Below are positions 7,377-14,949 of a DNA stretch of 39,153 nt, one piece after another. The notes under the pieces were generated by a model. That model was not told the DNA's origin and made no database searches. It saw nothing but the letters and a program-made list of their open reading frames with translations. Source of the stretch: Candidatus Thiomargarita nelsonii (GTDB lineage: Bacteria > Pseudomonadota > Gammaproteobacteria > Beggiatoales > Beggiatoaceae); assembly GCA_000785145.2 (NCBI GenBank), contig JSZA02000066.1:1-39153 (forward strand). Reading direction: 5' to 3'. Numbering within the stretch: the stretch's first letter is position 1; each line of letters starts with the position of its first letter. The translations under genes were made by a program, and so were the position numbers.

Positions 7377-7406
7377 GGAGTCCAAGATTTATCTTGGACT
7401 CCTTTT
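7377..7406 (+). terminator. GGAGTCCAAGAT palindrome followed by T-run
   Basis: The arms GGAGTCCAAGAT and ATCTTGGACTCC form a perfect 12-bp stem with a two-base loop, followed by TTTT. It sits 14 bp after the channel stop, so this copy of the dispersed palindrome could act as a terminator. Confidence 0.5.
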
Positions 7407-7421
7407 ATAGTGCTCCTAAAT

Positions 7422-7453
7422 TCCTATTTCTTTAATTAATAAATAGGATTTTT
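7422..7453. terminator. TCCTATTT hairpin between convergent genes
   Basis: Stem TCCTATTT / AAATAGGA with TTTTTG on the plus-strand 3' side. It lies between the ends of the channel gene and the minus-strand sensor gene. Related hairpins occur at 4231 and 38867. Confidence 0.5.
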
Positions 7454-7463
7454 GTAAATGTTA

Positions 7464-9530
7464 TCATTCTGCCGGCTTTTGGATTTGCTCTAATAAAACC
7501 TGCATTTTTGTGCGTGACTCGGCAGTGTTCACCGCTATCCCAATACTCTGCATCACTTGTTCCAGAAATTCCCGTTGAATGCTAGTCGCGCTCTCCTCAG
7601 AAAAACCGATTTCAATAACGCCTTTCACGGCTTTTTCATATAAAAAGGGGATAATCAGTACATAGTGTGGTACCGCATTGAGGAGTCCCGATTGAATAAT
7701 GATGCGGTATTCTTCCGGGGTGTAGGTGCGACAAAGTATTTTTTGTTCCATCGCCGCCTGTCCAACGAGCCCTTCACCGACCAGAAAGTGCTCAGGTTGA
7801 TTGTCACTCTTAGTATAACCATAACTCGCAATGACTTGCAGGTAGGGTTTGTTGTGCTCCTCTTTCAGCAGATAAAATATTCCAACCTGTGCCTTTATGT
7901 AGGTCGTTAAGAACGAGATGATATTCTTGGCCAAACTCACGTTATCCTGTTCGCCGCTCATCAGATCATTTAACTGCATCTGCCCCGTTTTGAGCCAATC
8001 TTGCGATGCTTTCTGTCTTGTGGCCTCTACCAACTTGACAGAGGCCGTTTCTAAGGCATTCTTAATTTGGACGAACTCTCCTTTATATTCCGCCTTGGGT
8101 GTGATGTGCAAATGACCTACCGCTAATCCTTGAGAAATTTGGATAATATCCCTAATCACTACGTTTAAATAACGGCTTAAAGCATAAACCGCTTGCTCAA
8201 TTTCACCTATTTCATCTTGACGATTGGTGAGTTTGTTTCTATCGTCTTTGGATTCGCTTAGCTCACCTTGGGCCAATTGGTGAGTCATAGCAGAGAGCCG
8301 AGACAATGGTTGTGCGACTTTTCTAATGAATATAAAGTAAACAATACCCAGAATGAGTAAAGTCGTTACCACTAGATAAATAATCAGAAATTGAATAATA
8401 TTAGCAGCAACCGCATTTATCTCGGTATTCGGTTTGACAATAACCAACTTCCAGTATGAGTCTGGCATAAGAAATATAAAAGCCGTCGAAGCCTCGTTTA
8501 ACAAAAAGTCATTTTCTAAAGTGACTTTTTGATATAATTTCGTCTGAGTATTCTTGAAGGGATTAGCAATCACGGCTGACAGTAGCTCTGCTTTTGCTTG
8601 ATCGATTTGGTAGCTATCACGCTCAATTTCTACCGCAATATTAGAATCGTAATTGGGTAGTTGATGTGCCTGCTTGAGAATATCTTGGTTTATTGCCTTA
8701 AAGGCGTCTGACAAAGGTAAAAAACGAGGATACTTTTTGGCAAATTCAGAGGCAAAGATAAAGTCTTCAGTACGATTTCCTTGGCTATCTTGATCAATTT
8801 GTTTGACTAATGCGGGTTGAGGGAAAGTAATAAACTTATTGTTTCTATCCAAAATAAAGACATAACCGCCAGTTTCTTGTTGCAAGGATTCTGCAATCGC
8901 TTGCAATCCGTCTAATTTCAAATCAATAGTGACAGTACCAGAGAAATTGCTCTGCTGATCAAAGGTAGCCACAGTACAAGTCACCATCGGTTGGTAGGAA
9001 TAAGGATCCATGTAGGATTCACTCCAAGAACAAGTCCCCTGCTTGGCATGGCGTACTGCGACATACCATTCTTCATGGTGATAACCAGCACCAGGTTGAT
9101 TGTAATCGTCGTAGTATTTTAGGCTACCATCAGCCTCTCTGCCCCAAAAGAAACTTCTCCTTTCTTTATCGGCTTGGAAAGTATTGGGTTCTGGCCAAAC
9201 GCCGCCGCCGGCAACATCTAAATCGCCTTGAAAATAAACTAATTTGGGTATAATCCCTTTAAAGGACGTTTCTGACTTGGGTAAATTTTCGGCTGTCGCT
9301 GCCAAAGTTCTTGTTAAAGCGGCGATTTCAGTGGAACGCATCGTCAAGCGTGACACGGCATTATTGCCGATTTCTTCAATGACTTTTGAGGTTTCAACAG
9401 AGATCAGTTTTTGACCAGTGGTACTCATAATCAAAACAATCCCCAAAACAAATAAGAGGCTGATAAATGCCAAACCAATAATACTCTGAAAACTTAAACT
9501 TTTATGCCACTTAACGGATTTAGGTTTCAT
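7464..9530 (-). CDS. Cache-HAMP-GAF membrane sensor without an output domain
   Basis: The 688-residue product has TM1 at about 17-37, a large periplasmic double-Cache sensor region at about 45-375 (GVWPEPNTFQADKERRSFFW, WSESYMDPYSYQPMVTCT, GGYVFILD), and TM2 at about 376-402. A HAMP domain (403-456) is followed by a HAMP-like helical segment (457-508) and a GAF domain (about 525-668, VGEGLVGQAAMEQK). Proteins with this order usually continue into a long coiled coil and a histidine kinase. This one stops about 20 residues after the GAF domain (MQVLLEQIQKPAE). It is either a truncated hybrid kinase or a sensor that works through a partner. It is convergent with the channel gene and has a GTCCAA palindrome upstream. 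Confidence 0.85.
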   Translation of the reverse strand: MKPKSVKWHKSLSFQSIIGLAFISLLFVLGIVLIMSTTGQKLISVETSKVIEEIGNNAVSRLTMRSTEIAALTRTLAATAENLPKSETSFKGIIPKLVYFQGDLDVAGGGVWPEPNTFQADKERRSFFWGREADGSLKYYDDYNQPGAGYHHEEWYVAVRHAKQGTCSWSESYMDPYSYQPMVTCTVATFDQQSNFSGTVTIDLKLDGLQAIAESLQQETGGYVFILDRNNKFITFPQPALVKQIDQDSQGNRTEDFIFASEFAKKYPRFLPLSDAFKAINQDILKQAHQLPNYDSNIAVEIERDSYQIDQAKAELLSAVIANPFKNTQTKLYQKVTLENDFLLNEASTAFIFLMPDSYWKLVIVKPNTEINAVAANIIQFLIIYLVVTTLLILGIVYFIFIRKVAQPLSRLSAMTHQLAQGELSESKDDRNKLTNRQDEIGEIEQAVYALSRYLNVVIRDIIQISQGLAVGHLHITPKAEYKGEFVQIKNALETASVKLVEATRQKASQDWLKTGQMQLNDLMSGEQDNVSLAKNIISFLTTYIKAQVGIFYLLKEEHNKPYLQVIASYGYTKSDNQPEHFLVGEGLVGQAAMEQKILCRTYTPEEYRIIIQSGLLNAVPHYVLIIPFLYEKAVKGVIEIGFSEESATSIQREFLEQVMQSIGIAVNTAESRTKMQVLLEQIQKPAE

Positions 9531-9556
9531 AATAAAATTCCATACAATGTTTAGAT

Positions 9557-9580
9557 GAGTCCAAACTAAAGTTTGGACTC
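9557..9580. repeat. GAGTCCAAAC palindrome
   Basis: GAGTCCAAAC / GTTTGGACTC with a TAAA loop. It lies between the start of the sensor gene and the stop of the next minus-strand gene. Confidence 0.75.
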
Positions 9581-10009
9581 CTACTTAAGTTCACTCAGCT
9601 TAATTTTAAGATGCTCCTTGTGCTCAGCAAGAAGTTTTAAATTACTTTCAATATACTGCTTAGAGTCGATTTCATTAATCGCATATTGTTGAAAAAGTTT
9701 CAACCATTGATCATGAATTCGACAAATTTTTAAATTGTTGATTTCAGATAACGGACAATCAGGGCATTTTTCTTTAGAAAACGCATCAGTTATAATCTCT
9801 TTTTCCCAGATTTTCCGGTATTGACGCGCACATTTCTCAATCCATTCAATGGCACGTAATTCTTTTTCTTCCGGCGGAAATTTCTCAATATGCTCTTGTA
9901 TGGCTTTCAATTGCTTTTTGATAAAATTCTGATTGCAAAAGAAAATTTTTTGATTATGACCAACAAAACGCAAAATCAAAGCAAACATTGGATCATCGAT
10001 ACTGTACAT
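9581..10009 (-). CDS. Hypothetical protein with CPDCPL motif
   Basis: I place the start at the ATG at 10009 (MYSIDDPMFALILRFVG). The longer frame to 10102 runs through the GTCCAA palindrome repeat, whose translation (ILDVQNKFWTPN) is repeat-derived. The 142-residue product is helical and charged, with KELRAIEWIEKCARQYRKIW in the middle and CPDCPLSEINNLKICRIHDQW after it. The three cysteines plus histidine could bind a metal, but that is inference. There is no signal peptide or membrane segment. I do not recognise the family. A palindrome separates it from the sensor gene, so they may not be co-transcribed. Confidence 0.6.
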   Translation of the reverse strand: MYSIDDPMFALILRFVGHNQKIFFCNQNFIKKQLKAIQEHIEKFPPEEKELRAIEWIEKCARQYRKIWEKEIITDAFSKEKCPDCPLSEINNLKICRIHDQWLKLFQQYAINEIDSKQYIESNLKLLAEHKEHLKIKLSELK

Positions 10010-10020
10010 AATATTAAAGT

Positions 10021-10076
10021 AGTTAGGAGTCCAAAATTTATTTTGGACGTCCAAGATAAATCTTGGACTCCTAACT
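10021..10076. repeat. Double GTCCAA palindrome nested in a larger inverted repeat
   Basis: The outer arms AGTTAGGAGTCC and GGACTCCTAACT enclose two adjacent hairpins, GTCCAAAATTTATTTTGGAC and GTCCAAGATAAATCTTGGAC. It lies just upstream of the minus-strand gene start at 10009. Confidence 0.85.
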
Positions 10077-10192
10077 TTTAAGATAAGACGATGATCTAGC
10101 ATATCAACGGCTATTTGTGCTTGTCAATACCATAAAATCCTATTGGCGACAACTTTTGACATGAGGCTGTGAAATAAAGGCGTTTTATATAT

Positions 10193-10321
10193 ATGAAAGT
10201 CGAATCTATCTCTATTCAAAATTTTAAACTATTTGACAAGCAGGGGACAGTTCACCCAGCAATTCTAATTTTGATTTTATTTCCTTGTCGTTATGAACGG
10301 TCATATCCAATGAAAATCTGA
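10193..10321 (+). pseudogene. N-terminal remnant of an AAA (RecF/SMC-like) ATPase
   Basis: The 42 codons begin MKVESISIQNFKLFDKQGTV, the typical first beta-strand and turn of OLD/RecF-type AAA ATPases. The similarity ends before any Walker A motif and the frame then stops. The C-terminal part of a similar ATPase survives at 37143-37464 on the other strand; it need not be the same gene. Confidence 0.55.
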
Positions 10322-10339
10322 GAACATTTAGGATAGCGG

Positions 10340-10551
10340 GAATTTGATTTGGAAGCCAAGCAGCGTGAAAAAGCTAAAGGAGTGAAAATATGGGTGAAGT
10401 AATCGACTTTGAAGCTAAACGAATAGAAGCTATGACGAAACTCGCAGATGATGGCAGGCAATTTCACTGTGCGATCTTCAACTATTTTCTTATTTTTCGG
10501 CTCGCCTCCGCAAATCCCTCATCCATTTACTTCGTTACTTCGTTTCCATGA
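10340..10551 (+). pseudogene. Remnants of an overlapping two-gene cassette
   Basis: Codons 10340-10402 read EFDLEAKQREKAKGVKIWVK and stop: the C-terminal tail of an otherwise lost protein. An ATG at 10390 overlaps this end and follows AAAGGAG. It opens MGEVIDFEAKRIEAMTKLAD, but after about 24 codons the sequence becomes repeat-like and stops at 10551. The ATG/TAA overlap is typical of toxin-antitoxin or defence gene pairs. Neither family can be named. The stretch from 10552 to 10942 has no gene I can support; it holds a partial MITE arm. Confidence 0.35.
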
Positions 10552-10721
10552 GATGTTGGTATTCCAATTGACGCTTATCCATTTGCTCATCAGACTCAAA
10601 TTAACTACACGGATTGCATTTAATTAAAAAGGCATAAATCAAAACCGATTCGATAGTCTAATTGGGTTTGACTTATCCCTGCTAAAAAAAAATACCTGTC
10701 GTTAATGTTTTGATTTATAAA

Positions 10722-10756
10722 TCAGGTGGATACGCTATCGCTTAATCCACCCTACA
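10722..10756. mobile_element. Single arm of a TAGGGTGGATTAAGCG hairpin element
   Basis: Bases read CAGGTGGATACGCTATCGCT and on to CCACCCTACAT. This is one arm of the hairpin found complete inside the MITEs at 4391 and 29608. The other arm and the TIRs are missing, so it is a relic. Confidence 0.65.
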
Positions 10757-10942
10757 TGGCGGTGAAAATAATAGAGAAAATATTGTTATAAATCCTAAAT
10801 TTTATTTGCAAGTTATAAAAAATTATTGTAGAATAGTGCCCCTCAATGCCGGTGTAGCTATTTCCCTGTTGCCCAATAGATGCCTTTGAAAAACCTCTCT
10901 GACACCTTGGTAATGCGATCTCACAAACAGGAGCAAAACACC

Positions 10943-11509
10943 ATGTCCGCCCAACCTCAAATTGCTTATATTACGCCCTCAGACTATTTGAGCCTAGAGC
11001 GCCAAGCCGAATATAAAAGCGAATATTTTGAGGGTGAAATCTTCGCTATGGCTGGCGCCAGCGAAGCCCATAACCAGATTGTGGCAAATGTTCTTGCTGA
11101 AATTCACACCCAATTCAAAAAGCGTCCGTGCAAGGTATATGCTAATGATATGCGCGTCAAGGTAAATCCAACCGGCTTATATACTTATCCCGATATTGTC
11201 GCAGTATGCGAACAACGCCACTTTGATGATGACCAAAAAGATACTTTGCTCAATCCAACCGTCATTATTGAAGTGCTCTCCACCGCCGATTATGATCGAG
11301 GCACCAAGTTTGAACAGTATCGCACGCTTGAGTCTCTGAAAGAGTATATCTTGATTGCACAAAACAAATACCATATTGAACACTATGTACGGCAAGCAAA
11401 TCATCAATGGGTGTTGTCAGAAACAAATGATTTACAAGATACGATAGAACTGCCTTCCATCCAATGTTCTCTTGCAGTGTCCGATGTTTATGATAAAGTT
11501 GAAATGTGA
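10943..11509 (+). CDS. Uma2 family (DUF820) putative endonuclease
   Basis: The ATG at 10943 follows CAGGAGC; the longer frame from 10880 lacks a ribosome-binding site. The 188-residue product shows the Uma2 pattern: SLERQAEYKSEYFEGEIFAM near the N-terminus, ANDMRVKV, YPDIVAVC, PTVIIEVLS with a PD-(D/E)XK-like core (D in YPDI, E in IIEVLS), then KFEQYRTLESLKEYILI. The family has a restriction-endonuclease-like fold and is expanded in cyanobacteria and large sulfur bacteria; the biological role is unclear and defence or mobile-DNA links are speculative. It appears intact. The NACHT relic downstream is not part of the same operon in any clear way. Confidence 0.88.
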   Translation: MSAQPQIAYITPSDYLSLERQAEYKSEYFEGEIFAMAGASEAHNQIVANVLAEIHTQFKKRPCKVYANDMRVKVNPTGLYTYPDIVAVCEQRHFDDDQKDTLLNPTVIIEVLSTADYDRGTKFEQYRTLESLKEYILIAQNKYHIEHYVRQANHQWVLSETNDLQDTIELPSIQCSLAVSDVYDKVEM

Positions 11510-11617
11510 ACTATTTCTCCCATTTAGTACAACGGATTAGTGGAATAAGGCAACTCGCAAATAATAATATACCACTCAGGGCAACCATAAAGGATTTTCT
11601 CGTTCCTTTGCCTCGCA

Positions 11618-11668
11618 AAAATGCCATTAAGTTAAGACCATGTAGGGTTTTTTCCTTAACTTTGCCGC
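11618..11668. mobile_element. Degenerate MITE remnant
   Basis: AATGCCATTAAGTTAAG is followed by CATGTAGGGT and, after a short T-run, CCTTAACTTTGCCG. Both ends of the MITE family are recognisable but shortened and mutated. No target-site duplication can be scored. Confidence 0.5.
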
Positions 11669-11687
11669 CTAAAATGGATCAGGATGG

Positions 11688-12165
11688 CGGTTTTTTTTCC
11701 AATTTGCTTCAGCAAGTGAGCCAACAATTGAGCACAGATGAAAAACTCATCATTGTCCTTGATGCGCTTGATGAGGTGGATGATTTGGTGGGGGGGAATA
11801 AATTGTTTTTGCCAATAACGCTACCCAATTGCGTTTATTTCGTCGTGACGACGCGCCCCGGTGAGACGTTCCGGATTTTCTGTGAGCAAGCCCATGTTCT
11901 GATTAAGCAAGATTCAAAGGAAAATCTTAGGGATATTGAGAATTTTGTTAGCAAAGCGGTTGAACAAGCGGGGATTCAGGGTGTTGATAGTCAAAAATTG
12001 ATTGAGCATTTAATTTTTAAATGTCAGGGCAATTTCATGTATCTGCATTATGTGTTGCCCGAAATTGAGAAGGGGATTTATGCCGATTTTGAGACGATTC
12101 CTCTTGGTTTACAAAATTATTATAAGGATCATTGCCAACGCTTGAAGGGAGCGTGGCTTGTTTAA
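11688..12165 (+). pseudogene. NACHT/STAND NTPase fragment (Walker B part), copy 1
   Basis: The recognisable protein begins GGFFSNLLQQVSQQLSTDEK, then Walker B LIIVLDALDEVDD, a sensor strand YFVVTTRPG, and the helical region SKAVEQAGIQGVDSQKLIEH...CQGNFMYLHYVLPEIEKG. It then breaks down after LQNYYKDHC. The P-loop and the N-terminal domain are missing here; the frame upstream of 11688 is repeat-derived. Bases 11688-12015 are identical to 17767-18094. STAND NTPases act as signalling or immunity switches, but this copy cannot bind nucleotide normally. Confidence 0.8.
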
Positions 12166-12229
12166 AAATATTGCTTGTCCAATTTAGTACGGCTCATTTA
12201 GAAATAAACGATTGTTAAGAGTTTTTATG

Positions 12230-12286
12230 TTGCAGGACGCGGAGCGTCCAAACAGGCATTCCCACGCAGAGCGTGGGAACGAGAAA
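12230..12286. repeat. Double hairpin repeat (GGACGC..GCGTCC plus CGTTCCCACGC type), copy 1
   Basis: GGACGCGGAGCGTCC is followed by AGGCATTCCCACGCAGAGCG and TGGGAACGAGAA. Near-identical copies occur at 21964 and, inverted, around 30635-30676. It fills most of the gap between the NACHT relic and the antitoxin-like gene. Confidence 0.8.
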
Positions 12287-12373
12287 AAACCATACGCTTC
12301 TAACTCTGATGCGACTAAATTTGGTAACTTGATTTGTTCAAAAAGTTCTAATACGAGCAATTTATTGATTTCA

Positions 12374-12628
12374 TTAGGGTGTAAAACCCCATTCCACATC
12401 ACGCTTCAAGGCTTCACGTTGATATTCAACTTCTTTTAAAGTAGCTGTACCAAGCGTTTTTAATGCCTGTTCACGAGAGATACCACCCAATAAATAAGCC
12501 TCTATCACCGACTCTTGATAAATCAGTTCTATTCCTTTGCTAATTGCTTGAGCTAGTATAGTTGCCTCATTAACCCCCCGTTGTGTGACAACAAAAGATA
12601 GTTGTTCGGCTAAAGCCGCATTTTGCAT
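12374..12628 (-). CDS. Small antitoxin-like protein
   Basis: The ATG at 12628 has a GAGGAG site 8 bp upstream. The 84-residue product (MQNAALAEQLSFVVTQRG...YLLGGISREQALKTLG) resembles small helical proteins that precede toxin or unknown genes in cyanobacteria and sulfur bacteria. UPF0175-type antitoxins share the ISREQAL-like helix. No partner toxin is adjacent. The first 28 codons recur at 18095-18177 as part of a duplicated segment. Function as an antitoxin is inferred only. Confidence 0.6.
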   Translation of the reverse strand: MQNAALAEQLSFVVTQRGVNEATILAQAISKGIELIYQESVIEAYLLGGISREQALKTLGTATLKEVEYQREALKRDVEWGFTP

Positions 12629-12700
12629 AATTTTTCTCCTCTTTGATGATTTTTTTTTTACCAGTATTGTTTAAAATCCGCGTCCTGCAAGCGACAAGAC

Positions 12701-12724
12701 GTCCAAGATAAATCTTGGACTCCT
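12701..12724. repeat. GTCCAAGAT palindrome
   Basis: GTCCAAGATAAATCTTGGAC followed by TCCT. It lies between the antitoxin-like gene and the protease pseudogene. Confidence 0.75.
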
Positions 12725-12831
12725 AACTGCGCTACCCTTGCCTGCTATTTCAAGTCTATTTTATTCATAGATAAGACGATGACCTACCATATCAACGGCT
12801 ATTTGTGCTTGTTCGAGAACGATATAGCCGC

Positions 12832-12868
12832 ATGCATTCCTTTGCCTCGCTCGCGTGGGAACGAGAAA
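12832..12868. repeat. CGTTCCCACGC-type repeat inserted in frame in the protease relic
   Basis: The segment GCATTCCTTTGCCTCGCTCG followed by CGTGGGAACGAG matches the dispersed double-hairpin family. On the minus strand it translates in frame between LFL and GYIVLEQ of the protease relic. Confidence 0.6.
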
Positions 12869-13046
12869 TAAAACTTCGTTGTAAATAGGACGAAAGCCCT
12901 CAATTTGAATCTGAACTGGACCACAAATTTCACCAACAACGGTGGATTGAGTCGCTGTTTTGAGTTCCACCCTTGAATCTAATTCACCCAATCGTTCTTT
13001 CCAAGCCGTTGGCAATACCATAAAAGCAGCAGCCGTGTCAACGAGG

Positions 13047-13218
13047 CAATGCCATTAAGTTAAGAGATATTGTAGGGTGGGTAGAGCGAAAGCGAAACCC
13101 ACCATTGTTATAAATTTCAAAGGTTTGGTGGGTTGGGCGTCCCATAACGATGTTGCGCGGGCAACCACAAGGGATTGCCCCTACCCACCCTACAAAAAAC
13201 CTTAACTTAATGGCATTG
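13047..13218. mobile_element. MITE, 172 bp, 11-bp target-site duplication
   Basis: TIRs CAATGCCATTAAGTTAAG and CTTAACTTAATGGCATTG are flanked by exact TGTCAACGAGG (13036-13046 and 13219-13229). The interior differs from the copy at 4391: arms GTAGGGTGGGTAGAGCGAAA and a GGGCAACCACAAGGGATTGC hairpin are nested together. It interrupts the aspartic protease gene. After it, to 13493, only fragments of CGTTCC-type repeats are visible. Confidence 0.9.
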
Positions 13219-13493
13219 TGTCAACGAGGGCATCGCAACGAAGGAAAGTATCAGGATGTTTTACATTTTTGATTGTGACTAAGTTTATTAATTATATTTT
13301 CTCGTTCCCTTAGCGAAGCGCTCATCGAGCCGACACAAGTGTCTTTCCGACTTGAGCCTTCGTCTTTTTTGACACCGGCTTAAAAATCCTATTTTTTCTC
13401 GTTCCGTTGCTCCGCAAAGGAATGCCTGTTTGGACGCGAGGCAAACGGCAAGCTGGGAACGAGCAAAAAAAAATGATTTTTAGAGCGACGTTT

Positions 13494-13805
13494 TCAAAAA
13501 GCCGGAGGTAGAAATACCACTTCATCTTGCTGTAACTTTTGTTGCAAACGTGCATTTTCCACTTGTAAGTCTGGACATTGCTGTTCAGTTGACTGATTTT
13601 GTGGAGATTGGCTCATCATTTGTTGTTGGTAATAGTTGAGTATTGCCTCTTTTTTCTGTTCTTCAGTCATTTGGCTCCAAATCTGATCCGTTTGAGTCTC
13701 GCCACGAATGTTTGACGATGCTATGATGAAAAACAGAAAAAGACCAAACTTGATGATAGGCGGCACGCAAGCAAGGATTTGCCAATCGTTTGGATGCTTT
13801 TTCAT
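13494..13805 (-). CDS. Small exported hypothetical protein
   Basis: The ATG at 13805 follows GAGGAAATTAACG. The 103-residue product has a basic start and hydrophobic stretch (IIKFGLFLFFIIASSNIRG) that is a signal peptide or anchor. A polar Gln-rich region follows (QTDQIWSQMTEEQKKEAILN, YYQQQMMSQSPQNQ) and a short coiled coil (LQVENARLQQKLQQDE). I do not recognise the family. It lies downstream of the caspase operon but is separated from it by a MITE and a possible terminator, so it is likely a separate unit. Confidence 0.55.
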   Translation of the reverse strand: MKKHPNDWQILACVPPIIKFGLFLFFIIASSNIRGETQTDQIWSQMTEEQKKEAILNYYQQQMMSQSPQNQSTEQQCPDLQVENARLQQKLQQDEVVFLPPAF

Positions 13806-13824
13806 CGTTAATTTCCTCGCATAA

Positions 13825-13975
13825 TAGACTTGTCCCTAAATAACTTAAAGCGTATGTCGTATGTAGGGTGGATTAAGCTGTAGCGTATCCACATGATTTA
13901 TATATAAATATCTGTGGATACGCTATCGCTTAATCCACCCTACATGATGCTTACAATTAAAAAGGGACAAGTCTA
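13825..13975. mobile_element. MITE of a second TIR type (TAGACTTGTCCCT)
   Basis: Terminal repeats TAGACTTGTCCCT and AGGGACAAGTCTA enclose the same TGTAGGGTGGATTAAGC hairpin that sits inside the other MITE family at 4391 and 29608. A TAATA-like sequence flanks both ends but merges with the TIR, so the duplication is uncertain. A second copy starts at 39081 and runs off the window. Confidence 0.75.
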
Positions 13976-14028
13976 ATAAATTCGTCCCCTCAAGAGGGGG
14001 CGCACCTCTCTTTTGAATGGGCAGAGGG

Positions 14029-14060
14029 TAAAAAACTAACTGGGTGTAGATACTCACACC
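14029..14060 (-). terminator. Possible rho-independent terminator of the caspase operon
   Basis: On the minus strand GGTGT...ACACC forms a short stem followed by AGTTAGTTTTTT. It lies just after the beta-barrel stop codon. The stem is only 5 bp, so support is moderate. Confidence 0.4.
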
Positions 14061-14063
14061 ACA

Positions 14064-14909
14064 TTAAAAGGTCAGATTCACACCTAAAACAAAACCTTCC
14101 GTCGTATCATCTGCGCCATTCCCTATTGGCATATCATCCTTGACGACTTGGAACCGATATCCCGCGTAGAAAGAAGCCGCGTTAAGCATAGGAATCTGCT
14201 CAAATCGAGAGGAGTACAAAAAACCCAACTCTCCTAACCGATAGCCGGAATCAAAATTGTCCTTGTCTTTTTCGCTCGTCTCCAACCACCCCAAAGCAAA
14301 ATTCCCATATAGACCCAATTTCCCTTGTAGGGGAGCGACACCGGCAATGCCGATAGTCAAACCATCTGTTTTGGTACCAAAATGAAAGGGTTCTTTTACT
14401 ATTTTTTCCTCTGTGGGCGATAATAATTCCTTTTTTATTTCCCCCGTAAATGACCTCTCTATTTTCTTATAGCCAGCTGTGATCACCAAGAACGGACTGA
14501 GATAATACCCAACATTGATATCCCACTCGGAACGTTCAGCCGATAATTCCGTTAATAGCCCCACATATTGTTGTGTTGGAGCTTGATCAGCACCTTGTTC
14601 AACAGAAATCTCACCGATAACGGTTTGTTCCCCGAGACTGTAATCCGTTTCTGGAAAGTAGCTGCCTGAAATAAAAAATTTTTTGTATCTGAAACTTAAC
14701 ACGGGAATCAATACAATTTCATTTTCAGAGCGAAAAGAGATGATCTGATTTAATTCGTCTGAGGGCACATTCCATTGATTTTCCCACACCTTCAGTCCAA
14801 CAGAGGCGGAAAAATCCGCTAATCCTCCGGTTTCATCTGCAATCGCGGACGGCCCTAACCCGATACTCATCGGGAGAGCGATTGACATAACAATGGCTTT
14901 TTTCAACAT
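14064..14909 (-). CDS. Outer-membrane beta-barrel protein
   Basis: The ATG at 14909 has AAGGAG 7 bp upstream; the alternative TTG at 14915 lies in that site. The 281-residue product has a signal peptide (MLKKAIVMSIALPMSIGLG..AIADE) and alternating beta-strands with aromatic girdles (FRYKKFFISGSYFPETDYSL, WDINVGYYLSPFLVITAGYK, LYGNFALGWLETS). It ends in FVLGVNLTF, a typical terminal phenylalanine strand recognised by BamA. The family is not identified. It is the third gene of the operon with an OmpA lipoprotein and a caspase lipoprotein (34 bp after the caspase stop), which suggests an envelope function linked to them. Confidence 0.75.
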   Translation of the reverse strand: MLKKAIVMSIALPMSIGLGPSAIADETGGLADFSASVGLKVWENQWNVPSDELNQIISFRSENEIVLIPVLSFRYKKFFISGSYFPETDYSLGEQTVIGEISVEQGADQAPTQQYVGLLTELSAERSEWDINVGYYLSPFLVITAGYKKIERSFTGEIKKELLSPTEEKIVKEPFHFGTKTDGLTIGIAGVAPLQGKLGLYGNFALGWLETSEKDKDNFDSGYRLGELGFLYSSRFEQIPMLNAASFYAGYRFQVVKDDMPIGNGADDTTEGFVLGVNLTF

Positions 14910-14949
14910 AAGCAACTCCTTGGTATTAAATGATTGAACCCGTGTTTAC

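Larger units (their letters stand above)
12761..13291 (-). pseudogene. Clan AA aspartic protease-like gene broken by a MITE
   Basis: Reading from about 13291 on the minus strand gives LVTIKNVKHPDTFLRCDALV, then a MITE at 13218-13047. After excision it continues DTAAAFMVLPTAWKERLGEL and VVGEICGPVQIQIEGF, ending with GYIVLEQAQIAVDMVGHRL. The family is the retropepsin-like single-domain aspartic protease group; the usual DTGA motif reads DTAA here. A second lesion at about 12832-12868 replaces roughly a dozen residues with repeat-derived VPTRARQRNAC while keeping the frame. No good start codon is visible upstream. It is very probably inactive. Confidence 0.75.

Noticed and set aside
9581..10102. 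Start of the small hypothetical protein at 10102
   Set aside because: The first 31 codons are translated GTCCAA palindromes; the ATG at 10009 gives a normal N-terminus.
10193..10551. Intact Septu-like (PtuAB) operon
   Set aside because: Only an N-terminal 20-residue match and short tails remain; no Walker A or HNH motif.
11506..12165. Complete NACHT protein from 11506
   Set aside because: The upstream 60 codons are MITE and repeat sequence, and no P-loop is present.
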